Positions 1-5,922 of a stretch of 7,810 nt of DNA are shown here, piece by piece; the stretch's first letter is position 1, and each line of letters opens with the position of its first letter. The notes under the pieces are model-generated. The model worked only from the letters and a program-made list of their open reading frames with translations. It was not told the DNA's origin and did no database searches. The stretch lies in NCBI GenBank assembly GCA_964444625.1, contig CAYUHZ010000042.1, positions 1-7,810 on the forward strand, given 5' to 3'. Source of the DNA: CAYUHZ01 sp964444625 (GTDB lineage: Bacteria; Patescibacteriota; Patescibacteriia; Patescibacteriales; GWC2-42-12). The position numbers and the translations under genes were made by a program.

Positions 1-2
1 GC

Positions 3-53
3 AAGGAGTATCGCCAGCTACACCGCGACCAACCAACGTTGTTTGATTTTTAA
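3..53 (+). CDS. C-terminal tail of an upstream gene (partial)
   Basis: Reading from base 3, the sequence encodes KEYRQLHRDQPTLFDF followed by a TAA stop, so it could be the last 16 residues of a protein that begins outside the window. The ending QPTLFDF resembles the short QxxLF peptide that many DNA-replication and repair proteins use to bind the sliding beta clamp. That would fit a gene next to dnaE, but so short a match is weak. A second frame (bases 2-46) also reads to a stop as QGVSPATPRPTNVV, and the dnaE frame is open through this segment too, so the choice of frame is not certain. The protein family cannot be identified from what is visible. Confidence 0.4.
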   Translation, partial: KEYRQLHRDQPTLFDF

Positions 54-78
54 AATAAACTTGGATCAACCCACCAGA

Positions 79-119
79 TACCTCGTGGGCTTGCCCCGAG
101 GTAATTCATTAGGTTTTTT
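79..119 (+). terminator. Hairpin plus T-run between the upstream gene and dnaE; possible terminator or dispersed palindromic repeat
   Basis: The arms TACCTCG (79-85) and CGAGGTA (97-103) are perfectly complementary. An inner GGG/CCC stem (87-89 with 94-96) closes a CTTG loop, and one T (86) is bulged. A run of six T follows at 114-119, but ten bases separate it from the stem, more than in a classical intrinsic terminator. It lies between the likely stop of the upstream gene and the dnaE start, where a terminator would make sense. The alternative is a palindromic repeat of the type scattered between genes in some genomes. Which it is cannot be decided from one copy. Confidence 0.4.
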
Positions 120-129
120 CTTATTTTCT

Positions 130-3100
130 ATGAATTTTGTCCACCTCCATGTACATAGCCATTATTCCTTGCTAGACGGTTTGGCTAAAATCGACGATTT
201 GATAGCAAAGGCCAAATCAGATGGAGCTGAAGCCTTGGCATTGACCGACCATGGCGTAATGTATGGAACCATTGAATTTTACCAGAAATGCAAGAAAGCC
301 GGCTTAAGGCCGATCATCGGTGTTGAAGTATATCTTTCGCCTGGATCAAGATTTAATAAAAACAGCAAAGATGACGAGAGAAACTACCATTTAATTTTGC
401 TTGCCAAGAATGAAGTCGGTTATCGCAATTTGATTAAATTAACCGCGATCGGGCATCTGGAAGGCTATTATTATAAACCGAGAATTGATTGGGAGGTTTT
501 ATCTATCCATGCTGAAGGCTTGATCGCTTTATCGGCTTGCTTAGCCGGGGAAATTCCCAAACTGATCTTGTCGGGAAAAATTGATAAAGCTAAAGAGAGA
601 ATTGGGGAATATCAAGCGCTTTTCGGTTCGGGTAATTATTTTTTAGAGCTTCAGGACCATCCGAATCTTGAACATCAAGCTCGGGTTAATCAAGAGCTTA
701 TTAAGCTTGGTCGTGAATTAAACGTGCCATTGATTGCGACCAATGATACTCATTATATCAATAAAGACGACGATGAAGCTCAAGACGCTTTGCTTTGTTT
801 GCAAACCAAGAAGAAAAAAGAAGACCGTGATCGCATGTCCATGCTGGGCGACGATTATTCTTTGCGGAGTGGCAAGGAAATGGCTGAGGTTTTTTCCGCT
901 ACCCCTGAAGCAATAAACAATACGTTAAAAATTGCCGAGCAATGTAATGTGGAAATTGAATTAGGAAAAATCCAATTGCCTTATTTTGCCGTACCGGATG
1001 GCATGAGCGAGGGTGATTACTTGTCAAAACTTTGTTTGGATGGGTTAGCTCTGAGATACGGTTGCCAGCGGGAAGGTTTATCACTAACCATGGAAGCCAG
1101 CGAACAGAAATTGGCAGAAAGATTGGAACGGCTGAACTATGAACTCTCCGTAATAATCAAAATGGGCTTTTCTTCGTATTTTTTGATTGTGGCAGATTTT
1201 GTCAACTGGGCGAAGATGAACAAAATAGTAGTCGGTCCCGGCAGGGGTAGCGCTGCCGGGTCTTTTGTCTCTTATCTATTGAACATTACCAACCTCGATC
1301 CGCTTGAATATGATTTACTCTTTGAACGCTTCTTGAATCCCGATCGTATCTCTATGCCCGATATTGATTTAGATTTTGCTGATATCAGGCGTGATGAGGT
1401 TATCCGTTACGTGGAAGGAAAATACGGCAAAGATCATGTGGCGCAGATTATTACCTTTGGAACCATGGCCGCGCGGGCGGCGGTGCGAGATTGCGGGCGA
1501 GTATTGAATTATCCTTATGACTACTGCGACAAACTGGCAAAAATGATACCGATGAACTCCAAGATGTCTGAAGCGGTTGACAGCGTAACTGAGTTGAAGG
1601 AGATTTATAAAAATGAAGATGCGGCCAAGAAAATTATTGATTACGCCAAGAGGCTGGAGGGAGTGGCCAGGCACGCTTCAACCCATGCCTGTGGCGTTTT
1701 GATAACCAAAGAGCCCTTGGATGAACGTGTGCCTTTGCAATATGCCTCTTCTTCCGACCGGACAATCGTCTCTCAGTATTCCTTGCATCCGATTGAAGAC
1801 TTGGGTTTGTTGAAAATGGATTTTCTTGGTCTGAAAAATTTAACCATCATTGAGTCTGCTTTGAAAATTATCAAAAGTACGCGCGGTCAAGAAGTGGATA
1901 TCAATCAACTTCCCCTTGACGACGCGAAGGCTTTTCAGATTTTTCGACAGGGAGAAACTACCGGTGTTTTTCAGTTTGAATCTAGCGGTATGAAGAGATA
2001 TTTAAAGGAATTGAAGCCGACTGAATTTGAAGATATTATCGCTATGGTAGCGCTCTACCGACCAGGTCCGATGGAATGGATACCGGATTATATCAACGGC
2101 AAGCATGGTAAGAAAAAACCGGCTTATCTCCATCCCAAATTAGAACCGATTTTAGCAAAAACCTATGGCGTGGCGATTTATCAAGAGCAGGTGATGCAGA
2201 TAGCGAGGGATTTGGCCGGCTTCTCTATGGGCGAAGCTGATATCTTGCGCAAAGCCATGGGCAAAAAAATCGCCAAACTATTAACTGAACAGAAAGAAAA
2301 ATTTATAGATGGTTGCGTCAAAAACGGCATCGCCAGCCAATTAGCCGAAAAGATATTTTCGTTCATAGAGCCTTTTGCCGGTTATGGTTTCAATCGTTCT
2401 CACGCCGCTTGCTATGCCATGATCGGCTATCAAACCGCTTATTTGAAGGCAAATTGGCCGACTGAATTTATGGCAGCCTTGCTGATTTCCGACCAACAAG
2501 ATACAGATCGAGTGGCCATTGAGATTGAAGAATGCCGCAATATGGGAATCGATGTTTTGCCGCCGGATATCAATCAATCTTTTGAATCATTTACCGTGGT
2601 TACCAGCGGAACAGCGGAGAACAAGATTATTAGTTCAATCGAGCATCCAAAAACTATCCGTTTCGGCTTGAAGGCTGTTAAAAATATCGGCGAGCATATA
2701 GCGGAGGTAATAATCAGCGCGCGGAAGCAAGAAGGGGCGTTTGTTGATATAACCGATTTTTTGGAAAGGATTAATGATAAAGACTTGAACAAAAAATCCT
2801 TGGAAAGCTTGATCAAGTGCGGCAGTTTCGACCAGTTCTGCGAGCGTGGGCAACTGCTAGGTAATTTAGAAAATATTTTAAAATTTAACAAGGAAATCCA
2901 AAAAATTCGCAGCAACGGCCAGCCAAGTTTATTTGGGGACACGCCTATTTTGAATATCAACCAGAAAATTAAATTGGAAAACGCCATTCCAGCCAGTCGA
3001 CAAGAGAGGCTATCATGGGAAAAAGAATTGCTTGGCCTCTATATTACCGAACATCCGTTTTCAGATTTTCGCAAACAATTAGCCGAAATGACCATTTCCA

Positions 3101-3702
3101 CGGCCGAAGCGGCATCTCATTTGGGAGATTGCCAGGTGGTTATTGCCGGCGTCATTACCAAGATTCAAAAAATTACCACCAGGTCAAACGAAGCGATGTT
3201 GTTTGTAAAAATCGAAGATTTAACCGGCGGCTTGGAAATATTGGTATTCCCCAGTCTGCTAAAAAAAATTCCTTCTGTTTGGCAAGACGGGAAGGTGGTA
3301 TTGTGCCAAGGGAAGCTCTCGGACAAAGACCGAGATGTAAAACTGTTATGCAATAAGGCCGTTTCTTTGGATTTAACAAATATCGAACAGCAAATCAGCT
3401 TATTTAAAAAAACCGTAGCAGTTGGTTCCAGTATTAACGGATTTAAAAATGGCGGAACGGCGGCAATGCCGCAAATAAAAGGTTTGAGATTAATTCTGCC
3501 CCATGGCTTAGAACAGGATCAGGCTGATAATCTAAAGAAAATATTGTCCAGTTTCCCCGGGAGGCATCAGGTTTATTTTTCGGTTAAACAAAATAGCGGT
3601 TATAAAACAATCGCTGCCGGGATTACGGTTGATAAGACTGAGAGTTTATTAAAAAACATTGAAGAAACATTTGGCGGATTGGTAGTTATCAGAAAAGATT
3701 AG
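130..3702 (+). CDS. dnaE: DNA polymerase III subunit alpha (DnaE)
   Basis: This is the catalytic subunit of the replicative DNA polymerase, 1190 aa, close to the ~1160 aa of E. coli DnaE. The ATG at 130 was chosen because the family's N-terminal PHP motif (HLHVHSHYSLLDG) follows at once; an upstream TTG at 43 would add 29 residues that read through the 79-103 hairpin. Domains in order: PHP domain (about 1-280) with the metal-ligand set H7, H9, D16, H41, E66, H87, C137, D206 and H208 intact; palm with GPGRGSAAGS (369-378), PDIDLDF carrying D411 and D413, and KMDFLGL carrying D564, the catalytic aspartate triad; thumb/fingers; a helix-hairpin-helix region (about 850-925); an internal clamp-binding peptide QPSLF (931-935); an OB-fold (about 1001-1080); and a C-terminal domain (about 1110-1190). 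No intein or frameshift is seen. No Shine-Dalgarno sequence precedes the start. Identification is secure; domain edges are estimates. Confidence 0.97.
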   Translation: MNFVHLHVHSHYSLLDGLAKIDDLIAKAKSDGAEALALTDHGVMYGTIEFYQKCKKAGLRPIIGVEVYLSPGSRFNKNSKDDERNYHLILLAKNEVGYRNLIKLTAIGHLEGYYYKPRIDWEVLSIHAEGLIALSACLAGEIPKLILSGKIDKAKERIGEYQALFGSGNYFLELQDHPNLEHQARVNQELIKLGRELNVPLIATNDTHYINKDDDEAQDALLCLQTKKKKEDRDRMSMLGDDYSLRSGKEMAEVFSATPEAINNTLKIAEQCNVEIELGKIQLPYFAVPDGMSEGDYLSKLCLDGLALRYGCQREGLSLTMEASEQKLAERLERLNYELSVIIKMGFSSYFLIVADFVNWAKMNKIVVGPGRGSAAGSFVSYLLNITNLDPLEYDLLFERFLNPDRISMPDIDLDFADIRRDEVIRYVEGKYGKDHVAQIITFGTMAARAAVRDCGRVLNYPYDYCDKLAKMIPMNSKMSEAVDSVTELKEIYKNEDAAKKIIDYAKRLEGVARHASTHACGVLITKEPLDERVPLQYASSSDRTIVSQYSLHPIEDLGLLKMDFLGLKNLTIIESALKIIKSTRGQEVDINQLPLDDAKAFQIFRQGETTGVFQFESSGMKRYLKELKPTEFEDIIAMVALYRPGPMEWIPDYINGKHGKKKPAYLHPKLEPILAKTYGVAIYQEQVMQIARDLAGFSMGEADILRKAMGKKIAKLLTEQKEKFIDGCVKNGIASQLAEKIFSFIEPFAGYGFNRSHAACYAMIGYQTAYLKANWPTEFMAALLISDQQDTDRVAIEIEECRNMGIDVLPPDINQSFESFTVVTSGTAENKIISSIEHPKTIRFGLKAVKNIGEHIAEVIISARKQEGAFVDITDFLERINDKDLNKKSLESLIKCGSFDQFCERGQLLGNLENILKFNKEIQKIRSNGQPSLFGDTPILNINQKIKLENAIPASRQERLSWEKELLGLYITEHPFSDFRKQLAEMTISTAEAASHLGDCQVVIAGVITKIQKITTRSNEAMLFVKIEDLTGGLEILVFPSLLKKIPSVWQDGKVVLCQGKLSDKDRDVKLLCNKAVSLDLTNIEQQISLFKKTVAVGSSINGFKNGGTAAMPQIKGLRLILPHGLEQDQADNLKKILSSFPGRHQVYFSVKQNSGYKTIAAGITVDKTESLLKNIEETFGGLVVIRKD

Positions 3703-3735
3703 AATAAAAGGCTAAGATAAAAGCTAAAATTATTA

Positions 3736-3765
3736 TTGGACGAAAAATCAAAAATTTGTTATAGT
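3736..3765 (+). promoter_or_regulatory. Sigma70-type promoter for the 3822-5555 gene
   Basis: A -35 like TTGGAC (3736-3741) and a -10 like TATAGT (3760-3765) are separated by 18 bases. Transcription would start near 3772 and give a leader of about 50 nt before the ATG at 3822. A perfect TATAAT lies a little further on (3771-3776) but has no good -35 at the right distance. No clear terminator for dnaE is visible between 3703 and this promoter, so read-through from dnaE is also possible. Confidence 0.5.
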
Positions 3766-3772
3766 AAAATTA

Positions 3773-3811
3773 TAATAATTATTTATTGCTTGATAATTTG
3801 CAAAATTATTA
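3773..3811 (+). promoter_or_regulatory. AT-rich hairpin in the leader of the 3822-5555 gene
   Basis: TAATAATT (3773-3780) is complementary to AATTATTA (3804-3811), and inside it TTGC (3786-3789) pairs with GCAA (3800-3803), leaving a ten-base loop and a five-base bulge on the 5' side. It would occupy nearly the whole leader and end ten bases before the ATG. It may affect translation or RNA stability, but AT-only arms can arise by chance in such AT-rich DNA, so a function is only a guess. Confidence 0.25.
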
Positions 3812-3821
3812 GCTTAGAAAT

Positions 3822-5555
3822 ATGGCGGCAACAATTAAAAAAAATCAAACTAAAAAAGTTATCAAAACAGCAACAGTAAAACCATCCAAGATTTTGTCCA
3901 CCAAGAATCAGGCCAAAACCAAAACTAAGAAAACCGTTATAGTAAAAAAAGAGAAAAAAGAGCAAAACGCTGTTGTTAGCCAGCTAGAGGCAATTCAGTC
4001 TCCAGTTGCAGAAGAAAAAAAACCAGCTGTCGGTAAAACAAAAGTAAAAATTCAAGACGGAGAAGCAGTAGCGGTTGTCGCTGATCAGCCAAAGGGACCT
4101 CTAACCGTGAAAATAGTCACTAATAAAAAAATTAACAAAGAAACCGGAGAAAACAAGATAGATTTGCGAGGCATATTAACCGCGGAAGGATTGGCTCCAG
4201 AAGTTGAACCAATAGCAAAAGAAAGTGAAGCAGGATCGCCAGTCGAGCCGACGACCGAAAAAACTGCCGCCACTGGTCAAAGTTTTATCGCAAATCCAGC
4301 AGCCAAAATTGATAATATTTATCCACCAGTTGTTGCAAGCAGTTCAGTTGCCGTACCTGCGGTAACAACGGCTCCTGTCTCTGTCGCGCCGATACAACCT
4401 ACGGTAACGGCTCAAACTCCGGTCACACAACGTTCTTATGGTATATACAAAAAAATGGCAGTGAGTTTTGTGGCGCTAACAGTCATTTTGCTGGCAGTAA
4501 TCGTATATTTTTCTTTTATAAATTTATCGATCGTCGTTATTCCCAATGAAGAGCGCAAAAGCAACAATATGGCAGTACAAATATTCGATCAGGCCAAGAA
4601 TCAGATTGTGAATGAAAAAATGATCGTCGGATTGGTAACTCAACAAGCAGTGGAAGAAACCAAGAATTTTACGGTTAGCGGTAGTGAAATATTAGGGCAA
4701 GAAATAGTGGGGAAAATTACTATCATTAATAATTACACCAAGAATCAGCCGTTAGTAGCGACAACCCGTTTTTTGAGCTCTGATGGCAAGTTGTTCCGAC
4801 TAAAGAATACTGTCAGCGTTCCGGCCGGAGGTCGGATTATTGCTGAAGTATATGCCGATGAAGCAAGAGAAGAAATGGCTATCGGTCCTTCACGCTTCAC
4901 AATTCCTGGTCTTTGGTCTGGTTTACAGGATCAGATTTATGGTCAGAGCGATGCGCCGATGCAGTTCAACCAGAAATTAAAAAGAGTTATCAAGCAAAAT
5001 GATATTGATAATTCGCTTAAACTTTTAAAAGGCGATTTGCTGACTGCCGCCAGACAGGAAATTGGCGATATCTACGGTCAGGAATATAGCCAGATTTTAA
5101 TGGAGCTGGATGGTAATTCTATCAAACAAAACATTAGCGGTAAAGTCGGAGAGGAGAAAAACGAATTTAGCATTACCATCAAAGCTTTAGTAAATGTTAT
5201 TGCTTTTAACGATGAAAAGATTTACGAAATAGCTAAGGAAAAATTAATCGCTTCGCTTGATGGAAATAAACAGTTAATTCAATTCGACAAAGCTAATATC
5301 ACTTATACTTTAAACAACTATGATCTTGAAGCCGGTACAGCCGGCATTAACGTTAATTTTGAAGGTCAAATAACCTTAAAGCAGGATGTTGGGTTTATCG
5401 ATCGGGAAAAGCTGGTCGGATTAACCAAGGATCAAATCGCTAACTATTTAAAAACTTTTCCAGAAATTGCCGGTTTTGAAATTAAATTTTCACCGTCATT
5501 TATAAATAAAGCGCCCTATTGGATTGATCAGATTAAGATAGGTGTTAAGCAGTAA
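3822..5555 (+). CDS. Single-pass membrane protein with Lys-rich cytoplasmic tail and large extracytoplasmic domain, function unknown
   Basis: I do not recognise a characterised function for this 577-aa protein. Residues 1-50 are very rich in lysine and threonine. Residues 50-160 are mixed and charged, and residues 160-207 are a Pro/Ala/Thr/Val linker. One hydrophobic helix follows at about 212-234 (MAVSFVALTVILLAVIVYF), preceded by KK, which predicts N-in/C-out topology; there is no cleavable signal peptide. The remaining ~340 residues would lie outside the membrane and look folded, with beta-rich stretches GKITIINNY (297-305), SVPAGGRI (332-339) and IGPSRFTIPG (354-363). I see no cysteine in the whole protein. 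The VPAG...IGP...IPG pattern resembles proteins of CPR bacteria that carry automatic 'baseplate J-like' labels, but that is recollection and no phage context is present. It has its own promoter upstream. The ATG at 3822 is the first good start and lacks a Shine-Dalgarno sequence. Confidence 0.85.
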   Translation: MAATIKKNQTKKVIKTATVKPSKILSTKNQAKTKTKKTVIVKKEKKEQNAVVSQLEAIQSPVAEEKKPAVGKTKVKIQDGEAVAVVADQPKGPLTVKIVTNKKINKETGENKIDLRGILTAEGLAPEVEPIAKESEAGSPVEPTTEKTAATGQSFIANPAAKIDNIYPPVVASSSVAVPAVTTAPVSVAPIQPTVTAQTPVTQRSYGIYKKMAVSFVALTVILLAVIVYFSFINLSIVVIPNEERKSNNMAVQIFDQAKNQIVNEKMIVGLVTQQAVEETKNFTVSGSEILGQEIVGKITIINNYTKNQPLVATTRFLSSDGKLFRLKNTVSVPAGGRIIAEVYADEAREEMAIGPSRFTIPGLWSGLQDQIYGQSDAPMQFNQKLKRVIKQNDIDNSLKLLKGDLLTAARQEIGDIYGQEYSQILMELDGNSIKQNISGKVGEEKNEFSITIKALVNVIAFNDEKIYEIAKEKLIASLDGNKQLIQFDKANITYTLNNYDLEAGTAGINVNFEGQITLKQDVGFIDREKLVGLTKDQIANYLKTFPEIAGFEIKFSPSFINKAPYWIDQIKIGVKQ

Positions 5556-5569
5556 AAAAGCAGTAAAAA
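5548..5569. repeat. 11-bp exact tandem duplication spanning the stop codon
   Basis: AGCAGTAAAAA occurs twice back to back (5548-5558 and 5559-5569). The first copy contains the TAA stop of the preceding gene. This looks like a small slippage duplication; no function is implied. Confidence 0.7.
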
Positions 5570-5572
5570 AGT

Positions 5573-5599
5573 TTGACAACTTAAAATATTTATTATAAG
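5573..5599 (+). promoter_or_regulatory. Promoter of the structured RNA (or of a long thrS leader)
   Basis: A perfect -35 TTGACA (5573-5578) is followed after 15 bases by TATAAG (5594-5599). Taking TTTGAC as the -35 gives a 16-base spacer. The spacing is slightly short, but the hexamers are good and the spacer is pure A/T apart from one C. The predicted transcript start is near G5607, just before the first stem-loop of the RNA, and 18 bases after the stop of the preceding gene the -35 begins, so there is no conflict with coding sequence. Confidence 0.55.
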
Positions 5600-5787
5600 T
5601 TTGTTTGGCCATAAGCAATTGCTGCGACCACCAACCGCAGTGCCTAAGACTGGTATTTATCGAAAAAATCGATAAACTAAGCTTGTGTAAATTAAGAGAT
5701 TTGGGGTTGCAATACGCGACTCCAGATAAACTGGGTGGAAGCCCGTTTACCGACGGGACCTTTCCTTGACAAAACAAGGAATAGGCC

Positions 5788-5808
5788 GCGAGGTTGTAAT
5801 AACCCCGT
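5788..5808 (+). promoter_or_regulatory. Candidate antiterminator hairpin competing with the 5804-5852 terminator
   Basis: GCGAGGTT (5788-5795) pairs with AACCCCGT (5801-5808) around loop GTAAT, with one A.C mismatch and one G.T wobble. Its 3' arm overlaps the first five bases of the terminator's 5' arm, so the two cannot form together. A second competitor exists: GACGGG (5752-5757) is exactly complementary to CCCGTC (5804-5809). Mutually exclusive pairings like these are the usual layout of a transcription attenuator, but GC-rich arms can produce them by chance. Confidence 0.35.
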
Positions 5809-5852
5809 CCCAGTGCATCAATTTTTTGTTGATTCACTAGGACGGGATTTTT
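5804..5852 (+). terminator. Strong intrinsic terminator between the structured RNA and thrS
   Basis: CCCGTCC (5804-5810) pairs with GGACGGG (5840-5846), AGTG (5812-5815) with CACT (5835-5838), and ATCAA (5817-5821) with TTGAT (5829-5833). That is sixteen pairs interrupted by two single mismatches, with loop TTTTTTG. Five T follow at 5848-5852. This is a clear Rho-independent terminator. It either ends an independent small RNA or, if regulated, gates transcription into thrS. Confidence 0.85.
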
Positions 5853-5864
5853 GATTAGATTGAT

Positions 5865-5893
5865 TTGAACAGCAGAAAGTGGGTTTATATATA
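5865..5893 (+). promoter_or_regulatory. Sigma70-type promoter immediately upstream of thrS
   Basis: TTGAAC (5865-5870) and TATATA (5888-5893) are separated by exactly 17 bases. The transcript would begin near 5900. That is downstream of the ATG at 5896 and about 23 bases before the ATG at 5923, which supports the latter as the thrS start. If this promoter is real, thrS can be transcribed without crossing the terminator at 5804-5852. Confidence 0.5.
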
Positions 5894-5922
5894 GAATGAT
5901 TAAATTAATAATAACTAAAAAT

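Larger units (their letters stand above)
5607..5852 (+). ncRNA. Structured RNA of unknown family upstream of thrS (small RNA or attenuator leader)
   Basis: About 245 nt with its own promoter, no plausible protein, and a chain of stem-loops ending in an intrinsic terminator. Stems read by eye: 5621-5626/5636-5641 (nine-base loop ACCACCAAC); TTTATCGA/TCGATAAA (5655-5662/5668-5675) with an A5 loop, extendable through TAAG/CTTG; a 12-bp stem 5699-5710/5716-5727 with loop AATAC; CCCGT/ACGGG (5742-5746/5753-5757) extended by GGGT/ACCT across a GGAAG bulge; TTCCTTG/CAAGGAA (5762-5768/5775-5781); and the terminator. A long-range helix 5632-5645 with 5783-5796 (nine pairs in two blocks) would close these into a multibranched fold but excludes the first stem-loop. 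I do not find the hallmarks of tmRNA, RNase P RNA, SRP RNA or 5S rRNA. 6S RNA cannot be ruled out because its sequence is poorly conserved, though a branched fold argues against it. A T-box-like attenuator is the other reading. It is convincing as a structured RNA; its family is unresolved. Confidence 0.6.

Noticed and set aside
43..129. N-terminal extension of dnaE from the TTG at 43
   Set aside because: The 29 extra residues read through the 79-103 hairpin and T-run and overlap the probable stop of the upstream gene, whereas the ATG at 130 gives the family-typical N-terminus.
2574..2987. 137-aa and other minus-strand open frames inside dnaE
   Set aside because: They are shadows of the well-conserved dnaE frame, with no recognisable motifs or promoter signals of their own.
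3015..3356. 113-aa open frame on the plus strand within dnaE
   Set aside because: It lies entirely within the OB-fold coding region of an intact dnaE and has an Arg/Lys-rich random composition.
3822..5555. Phage baseplate protein
   Set aside because: The resemblance is to a loose sequence pattern. The protein has a Lys-rich cytoplasmic tail and a membrane helix, and no other phage gene is present.
5783..5811. A standard T-box sequence at the antiterminator
   Set aside because: CCGCGAGG and CGTCCC fit, but the preceding bases do not contain the TGGN bulge needed to pair with the tRNA acceptor end. It is reported only as T-box-like.
5496..5837. 113-aa open frame on the minus strand across the structured RNA
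   Set aside because: It overlaps the end of the 3822-5555 gene, is composed of reverse-complemented stem-loops, and has no recognisable domain.
5607..5852. tmRNA, RNase P RNA, SRP RNA or 5S rRNA
   Set aside because: No tRNA-like 3' end or tag frame (tmRNA), no conserved AGUCC-type core (RNase P), no GGAAGGAAGCAGCC-type domain (SRP) and no 5S consensus were found.
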